The translations under genes were made by a program, and so were the position numbers. A stretch of 52,089 nt of DNA from Microcaldota archaeon (lineage in GTDB: Archaea > Micrarchaeota > Micrarchaeia > Anstonellales > Anstonellaceae): assembly GCA_026413765.1 (NCBI GenBank), contig JAOAKI010000013.1:1-52089 (forward strand), read 5' to 3'. The notes under the pieces are model-generated. The model searched no databases and was not told the origin of the DNA. It was given only the letters and a program-made list of their open reading frames with translations. The stretch's first letter is position 1. Each line of letters opens with the position of its first letter. Positions 33,162 through 41,535 of this stretch are shown here, in pieces.

Positions 33162-34688
33162 TTATCCTATCTTGATTGGGTTCCATCCTTCAAGCGCCTT
33201 TATTGCAAAATCAAGCTTGGCCTCCGAATTCGAATAGATCGTGTAGAGAATCTCGCCTTTCTTGACGCTCTTGCCAACCGAAGAATGCAGCATTATGCCT
33301 GCGGCCTTGTCATTTGGCGCACCTGCTGCGCGCGCTACTTTGGCAATCATCTTATTGTCAATATGGATTATGCGCCCGCTTTTGTCGGCTTCAACTTCAT
33401 ATCGGTATGCAGCAGTCGGCAAGTCTGAAATCTTGATGTTTGGCTTGCCGCCTTGCTTTTCTACTATCTCCCTGAATTTCGCAAGCGCCTTGCCGCTTTC
33501 TACAATCCTTTTTGCAGCCTCAAAGCCGCAATTTTTCTTGGCTTTCCCTGCAAGCTCAAGCAAGCTTCCTGCAAGAAGGCAGGACTTCTCATAAAGGTCG
33601 GCAGGCCCGGCATTGTTCAGCACTGAAAGGACATCAAGGCACTCAAGCGCAGGCCCTATCCCTCTTCCTATCGGTCTGCTTCCGTCTGTTATTTTGACCA
33701 CAATTTTCATGCCAAGTTTTTTGCCTATCGAAATGAAGCTTCTTGCAAGCTTGCTTGCCTCTGCCTCGGTTGGGATTTTTGCTCCCTTGCCGATCGGGAT
33801 GTCAATCACCACATATTGCGCGCCAACACTCTTCTTTTTCGCAAGAATAGAAGCAAGCATTACTCCTTTTGGGTCAAGCGAAAGCGGATTCCGGATTTTT
33901 ATCAGCTTGTCATCTGCTGATGCAAGCTGCAGCCCGCCACCCCAGACTATGCAGCCATGGGTTGTCTTCACAATTCCCTTTAGCTCCTCAATGTCAAATG
34001 ATACATTGCAAATAGTCTCCATAGTGTCGGCTGTCCCTGCCGCAGAAGTTATCGAGCGGCTCGATGTCTTTGGAATATAGATGCCTGCTGCTGCAACGAT
34101 AGGCACGATCACCATTGTCGTGCGGTTTCCTGCAACTCCGCCGATGCAGTGCTTGTCGCATATTGGAGAGACACCTAAATCAAGTGTCCTTCCTGTCCTG
34201 ACAATGCTTTCAGTAAGGCCAACTATTTCCTCCTCGTTCATCCCACGTATGTAGACTGAGGTAATGAAAGAGGCAAGCTCAGCCTCAGAAAGGCGGTTTT
34301 GCATTAGCTCTCTCATCACTGTGTCAATCTGCTCTTTTGTGAGAGCCTTGCCATCCATTTTGCTTTTGATATATTCTATTGACTCGGGCCGTTGCATGTG
34401 CAGAATCTCTATTCTGTCACCATCTTTGGCTTCAAGCTCTTCTGCTGCCTCTGCAAATAGCCCAATCTCGCCTGGCCTGACCAAATCCGCAGACAAATCG
34501 ATTATGCAGACGCTTTGCTTTTCGCCTTTTCTGAGGATAACTCGGTGGCCTATGTACAAGTCGTTTTGGTGCGCCTCATCTTGGTTCAACACCACTATCT
34601 TGCTTCCAGACGTTATGTCGAAGCAAATCGCCTTGCATATATATTGCTTGTATTTCCAAACTTCGTCTTTTGGGAGCAATTTTGGCAT
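33162..34688 (-). CDS. deoA: AMP phosphorylase
   Basis: 508-residue archaeal AMP phosphorylase of the thymidine/pyrimidine phosphorylase superfamily. It splits nucleoside monophosphates with phosphate to ribose 1,5-bisphosphate, feeding the archaeal type III RubisCO/NMP salvage route. The extra N-terminal domain of about 85 residues is the feature separating it from bacterial DeoA. Motifs: ALTKEQIDTVMRELMQNRLS, GRTLDL, CDKHCIGGVAGNRTTMVIVP, KTSSRSITSAAGTADTMETI (phosphate site), ASILAKKKSVGAQYVVIDIP. ATG at 34688 chosen (TTAAAAAT at 34711-34718 is 27 bp upstream); another ATG at 34697 is in frame. RubisCO and ribose-1,5-bisphosphate isomerase are not in the window. Confidence 0.95.
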   Translation of the reverse strand: MPKLLPKDEVWKYKQYICKAICFDITSGSKIVVLNQDEAHQNDLYIGHRVILRKGEKQSVCIIDLSADLVRPGEIGLFAEAAEELEAKDGDRIEILHMQRPESIEYIKSKMDGKALTKEQIDTVMRELMQNRLSEAELASFITSVYIRGMNEEEIVGLTESIVRTGRTLDLGVSPICDKHCIGGVAGNRTTMVIVPIVAAAGIYIPKTSSRSITSAAGTADTMETICNVSFDIEELKGIVKTTHGCIVWGGGLQLASADDKLIKIRNPLSLDPKGVMLASILAKKKSVGAQYVVIDIPIGKGAKIPTEAEASKLARSFISIGKKLGMKIVVKITDGSRPIGRGIGPALECLDVLSVLNNAGPADLYEKSCLLAGSLLELAGKAKKNCGFEAAKRIVESGKALAKFREIVEKQGGKPNIKISDLPTAAYRYEVEADKSGRIIHIDNKMIAKVARAAGAPNDKAAGIMLHSSVGKSVKKGEILYTIYSNSEAKLDFAIKALEGWNPIKIG

Positions 34689-34710
34689 GTTTTGCATATT
34701 TTTGTGAAAG

Positions 34711-34718
34711 TTAAAAAT
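34711..34718 (-). promoter_or_regulatory. TATA box for AMP phosphorylase gene
   Basis: ATTTTTAA on the minus strand, centred about 26.5 bp before the ATG at 34688. It sits between the 3' end of the 5S gene and the CDS, so the phosphorylase need not depend on 5S read-through. Confidence 0.5.
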
Positions 34719-34726
34719 AGATTGGG

Positions 34727-34843
34727 TGTCAGCAGCAATGCGCCTTCCCGCGATTCATCGCAGTACAAGCCGCATCGTGAGAGGGCTTAACTTCCGAGTT
34801 CGGAATGGGTTCGGGTGTTTCCCCTCTCCTATGGCCGCTGACA
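34727..34843 (-). rRNA. rrf: 5S ribosomal RNA
   Basis: About 117 nt on the minus strand. Recognised by the universally conserved core CCCGAACCCATTCCGAACTC followed by GGAAGTTAAGC. The ends TGTCAGC and GCTGACA pair perfectly as helix I, which sets the boundaries. No 16S, 23S or tRNA gene is adjacent, so this 5S is an unlinked gene. A TTTTTTAA element at 34864-34871 (read on the minus strand) is centred about 25 bp before the 5' end and is a plausible own promoter. Confidence 0.95.
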
Positions 34844-34863
34844 GCATGCTTGTGGCTGCAACC

Positions 34864-34871
34864 TTTTTTAA
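34864..34871 (-). promoter_or_regulatory. TATA box for 5S rRNA
   Basis: TTAAAAAA on the minus strand, about 25 bp upstream of the predicted 5S 5' end. The spacing is what an archaeal TBP/TFB promoter needs for transcription to begin at the mature 5' end or within a nucleotide or two. Confidence 0.55.
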
Positions 34872-34928
34872 GCTTTGCGCAATATTTCATATACTATTTT
34901 TCCACAAACTCTCACATGTGGTGTTTTT

Positions 34929-36398
34929 ATGCTGACTCAAAAGGAAAGAAACTGCAATATCGAAAGTGGGCGCCAAAACAAAAGCTTGCTTTTTTTTCGC
35001 CAGTTGAAAACAGATATCCACCCCGACAAAAAGCTTTCAAAAAAGCTTTCAATCCAGACGAGGGATTGCGCATTGAGCTTTCTTAAGGCGCTTTTTGCCG
35101 AGCAAAACACAAAAAAGGCAAAGCAAGAAGCAAGCAGGCTGATTTCGCTTTGTAACCAAAAGACCTACGAGCTTGCAGTCAATATGGTTGAAGAAAGCCT
35201 CTCAAAATATGGCGGCAAAATCAGCCCGAGCCGATTCCTTCCAGATATTGCGCTTGTGAAGGCAATCAGGCAAAAAGAGCAGAAACTCGAAATTAAAAGC
35301 TCCAAAATGCTGTTGAAATTCGAGAAGATAGTCGAGTATGCAATCAAGCTTGGCCCTTTCCAGACCAGCCTTACGCTTGAATGGCTTGAGAAATTTTCAG
35401 AAAAGTTCCCGCAAGCGGTGGATTATGCAAAAGCGCATGCGCTTTATTTGCTCCAGCAAAAATTCGCATCCAGCCTTTATCACGCTTCCAATGCAAAAGA
35501 GATCACAAATTCCTGCTGGTATGCGCGCCGCGCAATCAGCCTGTCAAAAAGCAAAAGCGACACTGTGAACAAAATCAGCCTCATTTGCGAGGAGTTTTGC
35601 AACTCTTGGCATGTAAGGAAGATTGGCTTGGAGCCAGACGAGGTAAGAAAAATATTTTCCAGCGAAATTCCTGACTTGATGTTTTTCTCAGAGATACACC
35701 TTTTCTTTGACAACTGCAGGGAGAAAATCGGAAGGGCACTAATTGAGCACAGAATCCAGGAGGCTCAAGAGCTTGCCCTGAAGGCAATGAGCAAGGCAGA
35801 GGAGCTTGCAAGCAAAGCGCTCATTGCGGAGTTCAAGATGCTTTACCTTGAGGCAAGCCTCTTTGAGGCGCTATTTGTGAAAAACAGCCTAAAAGAGGCA
35901 ATCGAGCATGCAAAGCAAGTTGTTTCGCTTTCAAAAAAACAAAATGCCCCGCTGCCGACATTCACCTCCGAGCTTTTTTTCAGGTACGCCTATCAGACAA
36001 GCAAGCAGGGAGAGCTCTTGAACAATCCTTGCGTAATCCGGCGCACAATTCTTCGCGAAGTCCCTGGCATCCAATCAAATTACACTGCAGAAATAGAGAG
36101 GCTTGAGCTTCAACTGAAAAACGAGGCAAGATCCATCCTTTCGCTTGCAACCGACAAAATGCAAGACGACCTTTTCTTCATAGCCTACAGGATAGCGGAG
36201 CTTTCGTTTTTTGCGCCTTCCAAGACATTCTTGCAAAAAAGAAAAACAATAGTCGAAATTCTCGAAAGCTTTGCTCAGGAATACGAAATGAAGTACGGCA
36301 AGCAGTCAGCCGACCGCGTTGGCTATTCTTTAGAGAAAATAAGAGGGCGGCTTTCAAGGCTGTTGCCTGACTTGTACCAGAAACCCTCAATTATTTAA
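34929..36398 (+). CDS. Unknown helical repeat protein
   Basis: 489 residues, not recognised. It is almost wholly alpha-helical with paired helices about 35-40 residues apart (for example YAKAHALYLLQQKFASSLYH, EAQELALKAMSKAEELASKAL, EAIEHAKQVVSLSKKQ), which suggests a TPR-like solenoid. Near the N-terminus LKTDIHPDKKLSKKL contains HPDK, as in J-domains, followed by a helix (SFLKALFAEQNTKKA); a divergent J-domain is possible but unproven. No membrane segment. ATG at 34929 chosen (GTGGTG just upstream, TATA-like TATACTATT near 34891-34899); an in-frame start at 34875 is an alternative. Confidence 0.65.
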   Translation: MLTQKERNCNIESGRQNKSLLFFRQLKTDIHPDKKLSKKLSIQTRDCALSFLKALFAEQNTKKAKQEASRLISLCNQKTYELAVNMVEESLSKYGGKISPSRFLPDIALVKAIRQKEQKLEIKSSKMLLKFEKIVEYAIKLGPFQTSLTLEWLEKFSEKFPQAVDYAKAHALYLLQQKFASSLYHASNAKEITNSCWYARRAISLSKSKSDTVNKISLICEEFCNSWHVRKIGLEPDEVRKIFSSEIPDLMFFSEIHLFFDNCREKIGRALIEHRIQEAQELALKAMSKAEELASKALIAEFKMLYLEASLFEALFVKNSLKEAIEHAKQVVSLSKKQNAPLPTFTSELFFRYAYQTSKQGELLNNPCVIRRTILREVPGIQSNYTAEIERLELQLKNEARSILSLATDKMQDDLFFIAYRIAELSFFAPSKTFLQKRKTIVEILESFAQEYEMKYGKQSADRVGYSLEKIRGRLSRLLPDLYQKPSII

Positions 36399-36399
36399 A
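36391..36399 (+). promoter_or_regulatory. TATA box for GT4 gene
   Basis: TTATTTAAA is centred 26 bp before the ATG at 36421, predicting a leaderless transcript. It overlaps the stop codon region of the preceding gene. Confidence 0.6.
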
Positions 36400-36420
36400 G
36401 GAAGTCAATCGATTTGTTAG

Positions 36421-37536
36421 ATGATGAACATAGCGCTGTTTACCGATAGCTTTCTCCCTATCCGCGACGGAGTAGTGTCTTCCATTCTGGCTTACCGGCA
36501 GGGGCTTTCCTCTTACGGCCACAAGATGTTCATCTTCGCGCCCCAGCTTGAGGGCGCAAAAAAAGAGCCTAACGTGTTTCGGTTTGCCTCGCTGCCTTTC
36601 CCCCCTTACCCGGAATATCGCGCGGCAATTTTCCCTCATGTGTCCTCTTCTTATGCAAAGAAGCTGCAAATTGACTTGGTGCACTGCAAAGCGATGACTA
36701 CAATGGCGCTTTCTGCAGTCTGGTTTTCAAAGAGAGCAAAGCTTCCTGCGATGGCTTCGGTTGAGACAATGATACCTGAAGGGATGCACTACTTAATCCC
36801 AATCAAGCAGGCGGAAGGGATAGGAAAAGCCGCAATCTGGGCATATTTGCGCTTTCTTTATTCAAACTTCCGCCTGGTCACTGCGCCGTCCTTGCATTCG
36901 TGCAAAATCCTCAAAGAGCATGGCATCGACGCGATTTTGCTGCCTTCCCCGGTGGACACCGAGAGGTTCAAACCGCGCCGCTCTTCTGTCAAAAAAGAGC
37001 TGGGGCTGGAAAAGAAAAAAGTTGTCCTTTCGGTTGGAAGGATCGTCAAAGAAAAGAACTATGATATCCTGCTTGAGGTTGCAAAGCTGCTTGAAAAGGA
37101 AGAGGTTGTTTTTTTGCTTGTTGGGAAAGGGCCCTATCTGGAAGAGTTTCGGCACAAGGTTGCAGCAAGAGGCCTCTCTTCTTGCATCCGATTCGCAGGC
37201 TTTGTTCCAGATGAAAGGCTTGTGGACTTCTATAATGCCTCGGATGTGTTTGTTTTTCCGTCCACATTTGAGACCCAAGGGCTCACTTTGCTTGAAGCGC
37301 TTGCATGCGGGAAGCCTGCTTGCATCCTGAAAGGCACGCCGATGCAGGAAATCATGGTCGAAGGAAAGACCGGCTTTTCATTTGCATCTGCGCCCGAGTG
37401 CGCAGAAGCCATCCTCAAATGCATTCTGCAAAGCAGCAAGATGGCGGATGCCTGCAGGAAAAAGGCACTGGAATATTCAATTCCAGCCTGCACAGCCAAG
37501 CTGCTTGAAATTTACGGCAAGCTTTTGTCTTCTTAG
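36421..37536 (+). CDS. Family 4 glycosyltransferase
   Basis: 371-residue GT-B enzyme. The N-terminus (NIALFTDSFLPIRDGVVSSILAY) is the mannosyl/glucosyltransferase type (FTDxFxPxxxGV). IDLVHCKAMTTMALSAV and the linker AILLPSPVDTERF precede the donor domain VVLSVGRIVKEKNYDILL with the E-x7-E motif in FETQGLTLLEALACGKP. Likely a lipid or glycan mannosyl/glucosyltransferase; acceptor unknown. A single gene before the ATPase locus, with a 65-bp gap after its stop. Confidence 0.88.
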   Translation: MMNIALFTDSFLPIRDGVVSSILAYRQGLSSYGHKMFIFAPQLEGAKKEPNVFRFASLPFPPYPEYRAAIFPHVSSSYAKKLQIDLVHCKAMTTMALSAVWFSKRAKLPAMASVETMIPEGMHYLIPIKQAEGIGKAAIWAYLRFLYSNFRLVTAPSLHSCKILKEHGIDAILLPSPVDTERFKPRRSSVKKELGLEKKKVVLSVGRIVKEKNYDILLEVAKLLEKEEVVFLLVGKGPYLEEFRHKVAARGLSSCIRFAGFVPDERLVDFYNASDVFVFPSTFETQGLTLLEALACGKPACILKGTPMQEIMVEGKTGFSFASAPECAEAILKCILQSSKMADACRKKALEYSIPACTAKLLEIYGKLLSS

Positions 37537-37601
37537 GCCGTTTGGCAAGCCAAAACCTTATAAGCATGGCAAGTGAATGTAGCAAAGGCGAGGGCATAGG
37601 C

Positions 37602-38411
37602 ATGATAGACATCAGGTATCTCTCATATGGGGCGGCAGGAATTGGCCTTCTTGGGGCTTTGGGATGCTTTGGGGCAGGAGGCAATCCAATCCTCACCTTT
37701 GTATTTGGGCTGATGTGCATGCTTGGCTCAGTAGGAGCGGTTGCCCTCTACAAATACGGCTATTTGATCATCCCGTTTCTCACCAAGCAAGGAAACATCG
37801 TGCAAATAATAGAGGGAGGCTATGAGATACCTCCATCAAACGACGTGATAATAAAGAACGTAGGCGGAATTTATTATGCCTCAAAATTCCTCGGGGTTCG
37901 CATTTTTGAATCTGCATCCGAAAAAAGCACGGAAGAAAACATAGTCTATTCAGAATATTTCGAGCGAGCAATCTCAAGCGTCAAATATGTGACAAAATTT
38001 GCGCTTATGGTCTATATGAAGGACATAACCGAATACCGCAACCGAATTGAGACTAAGCATGCTGAAGCCCAGCTTCGGCTTGCCCGCGAGCGAGACAAGC
38101 CCGACCCAGATGTCCTAAAGCTCGACCGATATGAGAAAGAGGTCGCAATGTGGGAAAACCAGATAAACAAGCTCACAAGAGGGATCAAACCAATGGGGGT
38201 CGTCTCTTACGTGATGACCACCGCAGTCGGAGTAAGCAAAGAAGCAGCAATCGCTGCGGCCACTGCGCAGGCAAACGAGCTGAAAGCAACAATCTCAAAC
38301 GCGCTGAATGTGCAAGTCGAGCTGCTCAGCGGGGACGAGATGCTGCGCTGCTTCCAGTGGGAGACGATGATTCCGCCAAACCCACAAGAGCTTGAGCAAA
38401 CGCTTGTATAG
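37602..38411 (+). CDS. Membrane protein with two N-terminal helices, first gene of the HerA/VirB4-like locus
   Basis: 269 residues, not recognised. Two hydrophobic helices lie near residues 7-27 and 32-55, with a Gly-rich short turn between (CFGAGGNP). The rest is a soluble, probably cytoplasmic domain with strands, a long charged helix (DITEYRNRIETKHAEAQLRLA) and a C-terminal alpha/beta part (YVMTTAVGVSKEAAIAAATAQANELK). It precedes the ATPase with an 11-nt gap and a GGTGTGG site. It could be the membrane partner recruiting the ATPase, as small membrane subunits do in conjugation-like systems. ATG at 37602 chosen: a TTATAA box at 37558-37563 gives a short leader; upstream in-frame starts (37566, 37542) exist. 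Confidence 0.7.
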   Translation: MIDIRYLSYGAAGIGLLGALGCFGAGGNPILTFVFGLMCMLGSVGAVALYKYGYLIIPFLTKQGNIVQIIEGGYEIPPSNDVIIKNVGGIYYASKFLGVRIFESASEKSTEENIVYSEYFERAISSVKYVTKFALMVYMKDITEYRNRIETKHAEAQLRLARERDKPDPDVLKLDRYEKEVAMWENQINKLTRGIKPMGVVSYVMTTAVGVSKEAAIAAATAQANELKATISNALNVQVELLSGDEMLRCFQWETMIPPNPQELEQTLV

Positions 38412-38422
38412 GTGTGGTTTTA

Positions 38423-40015
38423 ATGGGGCGCTTGAAGCTTTCCGAAGTGGATAACGTGGATGTTGCAAGGAGAAATATCTTTGTCCATCCGCCTGAGCCG
38501 CCAGCCGAAGCCTTAATGGCAGACCCAACAAATTCAATCTATATCGGCCGGACGAAAATTTTCCATGTGCCATTCTATTGGACTTTCCAGAAAACAACAA
38601 ACCCGCACATTTGCGTGGTAGGAATCACAGGCTCCGGAAAGTCCTACTTTGTCAAGACTTTCATCACAAGGGCAAGCTTTGTTTGGGGCACAAATGCATT
38701 CATAATAGATTGGGCAGGCGAATACAAGGATTGGGTCAAGCAGACAGGCGGAAAGGTCATCTCGCTTGGGAGAGGCTCTTCAATCAACCTGCTGGACACT
38801 GCCGGCATGAAGCCAAATGACCGCATAAAGCAGATTATGAGGACGCTGGATATCCTCACCGACATTGGGCACTATCCTGAGCAAAGAAGGCTGACTGAGA
38901 TGGCGATTGAAAAGGCGTATGTAAACGCAAAATTCAAGCTCGACTCGAAAATACAGGTCGATGGGCTTGGCAGGCCTCTCAAGCCGCCCACACTCAAAGA
39001 TGTCCAAAAAGTGCTGGAGGACCTTGCAGAATCCGGCACCTATGACTTTCCTGCCGAGCTTGAGAACGCGATCTACCGGATAAGGCAGTTCACAAGGGAA
39101 GGCGAAGATTTTTTCGCTCAGCAATCTACTATCGATTTGGAAAAGCTTACCAAGGGGGGACTTGTTGACCTGGACCTTTCCGGTCTGCCCGACGAGACAT
39201 TCAGGGGGCTTGCAGCCCTCTCAATGCTGCAGTTCATCAAAGAGAAGATGAGGGAAGAAGGCTGGTCCCCAACAAAAGGCCTGAAGCTTCTTGTCGTCCT
39301 TGATGAGGCCTGGAAAATCGCAAAAGATGACAATTCGGATGCAGTCATGATAGTGCGCGAAGGGCGCAAATACCAATTCGGCCTTATCGTCGCATCGCAA
39401 AATCCAACTGACATTTCAGAGGCCATCTTTTCAAACGTCGGAACCACTTTCATCTTGCGCGTCAAGTTCGAGCGCTATCTTGACTATTTGCAGGCAACTT
39501 TGAACTTCTCAGACTACATGAGAAACGAGATTGCAAAACTTGGCGTGGGGCAAGCTGCAGTCAACATGGCATTCCAGACAACTGCAGACTATTCGGACAC
39601 CTTCCTTCTCGAGAAAATCGAAGGCGAAGAGCCGATGCAAGAGTTCTTCTTGGATTTGGAGTCTGTGCTCAGCCAAGAAGAGCTCATGATGGAAGGCACA
39701 ACAAGGTCAGTATCTTTCGAGAAAGAAGAGCTCAAAAAGAAATTGCGCGAGTTTGGGCTTGGCGAAGAGCAAGCAGACGACATAGTCTCGATTTTTGCGG
39801 CAAAGGGCAGGAGGCTGGAAGTTGCCTCATTTGTCATTCTGCTTCAGCGCTATGGAATTGCAAGAAGCCACATCAGCGGGCTTCTGAAGGATTTGGGGCT
39901 GGAGGATTCAGTCGTTGTCTCCATCCTAGCCAGCGCAGACGAGCTTGCAATAAGGCTTGGCGACGAAGATATAACCGAGTATATCTTGGGGGAGGCAAAG
40001 AAAGCGGTGATTTAG
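38423..40015 (+). CDS. HerA/VirB4-family ATPase with extra C-terminal domain
   Basis: 530-residue P-loop ATPase of the HerA-FtsK/VirB4 type, motor of DNA or protein translocation. Walker A GITGSGKSYFVKTF is at residues 67-80. FIIDWAGEYKDW follows, as in VirB4/HerA proteins (D-x-x-G-E-Y). Walker B LLVVLDEAWKI (DEAW at 294-297) and FGLIVASQNPTDISEAIFSNVGTTFIL (sensor-type Gln, arginine region) complete the core. Residues about 430-525 form a separate helical domain (FEKEELKKKLREFGLGEEQ … ITEYIL) that is homologous to the next gene. No membrane helix seen. ATG at 38423 with GGTGTGG upstream. Confidence 0.88.
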   Translation: MGRLKLSEVDNVDVARRNIFVHPPEPPAEALMADPTNSIYIGRTKIFHVPFYWTFQKTTNPHICVVGITGSGKSYFVKTFITRASFVWGTNAFIIDWAGEYKDWVKQTGGKVISLGRGSSINLLDTAGMKPNDRIKQIMRTLDILTDIGHYPEQRRLTEMAIEKAYVNAKFKLDSKIQVDGLGRPLKPPTLKDVQKVLEDLAESGTYDFPAELENAIYRIRQFTREGEDFFAQQSTIDLEKLTKGGLVDLDLSGLPDETFRGLAALSMLQFIKEKMREEGWSPTKGLKLLVVLDEAWKIAKDDNSDAVMIVREGRKYQFGLIVASQNPTDISEAIFSNVGTTFILRVKFERYLDYLQATLNFSDYMRNEIAKLGVGQAAVNMAFQTTADYSDTFLLEKIEGEEPMQEFFLDLESVLSQEELMMEGTTRSVSFEKEELKKKLREFGLGEEQADDIVSIFAAKGRRLEVASFVILLQRYGIARSHISGLLKDLGLEDSVVVSILASADELAIRLGDEDITEYILGEAKKAVI

Positions 40016-40016
40016 G

Positions 40017-40313
40017 ATGGCAAAGACGGTCTTTTTTACCAAAGAGGAGCTTCGCAAAAGGCTGAGGACATTTGGCTTGGATGAGCTGAAAGTTGCCGAG
40101 ATCGCCTCGCTTTTTGACAAAAACAACAAGCATATCGACGTCATTTCGTTTGTCATAATGCTTGAGCGGTTTGGGGTGCAGCGCTCAGACATCTCATCTT
40201 TCTTGCACGATTTGGGGATTGATGAGCCAACCCTTATCAATATTTTTTCGAAAGCAGACTTTACGAGGCTAGGCCTGGGCAACCAGGAAATAACGCAAGT
40301 TGTGCTTGCGTAG
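40017..40313 (+). CDS. Stand-alone copy of the ATPase C-terminal domain
   Basis: 98 residues, begun 1 nt after the ATPase stop. It aligns without gaps to ATPase residues about 428-522: both have F-x-KEEL-(K/R)-K-(K/R)-LR-x-FGL, then SFVI-x-L-x-R-x-G, RS-x-IS-x-x-L-x-DLG and a final IT-x-x-x-L. By eye about 40 of 95 positions are identical. It is a paralogue of that domain, all-helical, possibly an adaptor that competes or pairs with the ATPase tail. No known function. AGG just before the ATG lies in the ATPase stop region, indicating translational coupling. Confidence 0.82.
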   Translation: MAKTVFFTKEELRKRLRTFGLDELKVAEIASLFDKNNKHIDVISFVIMLERFGVQRSDISSFLHDLGIDEPTLINIFSKADFTRLGLGNQEITQVVLA

Positions 40314-40321
40314 GTGAGTTT

Positions 40322-40747
40322 ATGGCAAATGTATGCATCATCTGTGAAAAAGAAAAAAGCGGATTTCCTGTGCAAGACGACTACGTCATCTTGGCGATCA
40401 GAAAAGTGAAGAATTTCTTGCGCATAGCAAAGAACAACAACCTGGTCGTCTGCCAGGATTGCCTGGAGGTCTACCAGAAGAAGAGGGCCAAATACGAAAG
40501 GGACCTTGCAATCCATGCAATAATCGGAGGTTTCATTCTGCTCACAATGATTTTCTTGCCGATATTCACTACGGGTTTCTCACTAACTGCGGTCTTTTTT
40601 GGCTTGCTGCTGTTTGGATTGGTGATGCTGCTGTCAGTCTTTTCCCACTGTCCCAAAATCCAGCAAACAGCTCCAAAAGAAGAAAAAGAGGCAGAGCCAA
40701 GCAATCGCCCCGAGCCAAAAAAGCCTTCCAGAAAGAAGAAAAAGTAA
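40322..40747 (+). CDS. Zinc-ribbon-like membrane protein
   Basis: 141 residues. N-terminal Cys pairs (CIICEKEKSG … NNLVVCQDCLEVYQKK) look like a treble-clef or zinc-ribbon site. Two hydrophobic helices follow (IIGGFILLTMIFLPIF and a second through LLLFGLVMLLSVF), then a Cys and a highly charged, Pro/Lys-rich cytosolic tail ending KKPSRKKKK. Soluble metal-binding domain and basic tail would both face the cytoplasm if the two helices form a hairpin. Fourth gene of the locus, gaps of 8 and 14 nt to its neighbours. Confidence 0.75.
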   Translation: MANVCIICEKEKSGFPVQDDYVILAIRKVKNFLRIAKNNNLVVCQDCLEVYQKKRAKYERDLAIHAIIGGFILLTMIFLPIFTTGFSLTAVFFGLLLFGLVMLLSVFSHCPKIQQTAPKEEKEAEPSNRPEPKKPSRKKKK

Positions 40748-40761
40748 GGTAGGTGTTTGGT

Positions 40762-41514
40762 TTGGTCTTGCCGCAAGCTTCGCCTGCGCAGTCTGCTCAG
40801 TCTCCTGCTGAGCCAAAAGTCAGCGGATTTCGCATACAGGCAAAAAGGCTCAAGCAGCCAACCGAAATCGCCCAAAAGCTTTCCGAGCTTTCTTTCTTGG
40901 AGATGACGGTGGAGAAAGACAGCCTCATTGCACTAAACGTGGAGTCTCGAGATATACAGAAAAACCCATATCTTTTTTCAATCGTGTATTTCAGGCCAAC
41001 AATGATCGAAGTCCTCTATTCATGCCCGCCTACGCTTGCCCCAAAAAAAAGAAGGCTAGATGTATTGAGGCATTTTCTGAATCTCTTGACACTTGTGGAT
41101 GATTGCTACAAAGTTGAAATGAAGCAGATTTACCAGCTGCTTGAGGCTTCATTTGCGCAGCTTAGCGAATATGTCTCGACAGACTATGACAGGCTTTTTG
41201 CCCTCTACGACAATCTCAAGACCGATTTTGCGCAGCTGCAGAAAAAATACAACGACGCAAAAGAGGCAAGCGCAAGCCTCTCAAAAGAAAATTACGAGCT
41301 GAAGACAAAAAATGACGAGCTTACGCTGAAACTCAAGTCGCTTGAGACATTTTCAGACACTATCCTGGCTCTTAAGATACAGGAATGGCTTGCTGAGCAC
41401 AAAGGGGAAATCAACATCGCAGACTTTGCCAAAGTCTACAATGTTCCGGAGACCCGCGTTGAGCAAATGCTCAACAAACTCGTGACAGAAGGTTATTTAG
41501 AGACCAAAGGTTAA
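40762..41514 (+). CDS. Coiled-coil protein with C-terminal winged helix
   Basis: 250 residues, not recognised. Residues about 15-130 form an alpha/beta domain. About 140-200 is a coiled coil (NLKTDFAQLQKKYNDAKEAS … NYELKTKNDELTLKLKSLE). The last 50 residues (IADFAKVYNVPETRVEQMLNKL then VTEGYLETKG) are a winged helix-turn-helix. The TTG at 40762 is preferred because AGGTG lies 6 nt upstream; a GTG at 40753 is the alternative. The winged helix may mediate protein contacts or DNA binding in the ATPase locus. Confidence 0.7.
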   Translation: MVLPQASPAQSAQSPAEPKVSGFRIQAKRLKQPTEIAQKLSELSFLEMTVEKDSLIALNVESRDIQKNPYLFSIVYFRPTMIEVLYSCPPTLAPKKRRLDVLRHFLNLLTLVDDCYKVEMKQIYQLLEASFAQLSEYVSTDYDRLFALYDNLKTDFAQLQKKYNDAKEASASLSKENYELKTKNDELTLKLKSLETFSDTILALKIQEWLAEHKGEINIADFAKVYNVPETRVEQMLNKLVTEGYLETKG

Positions 41515-41535
41515 TCCTCTTTTACTGTGGTAAAA

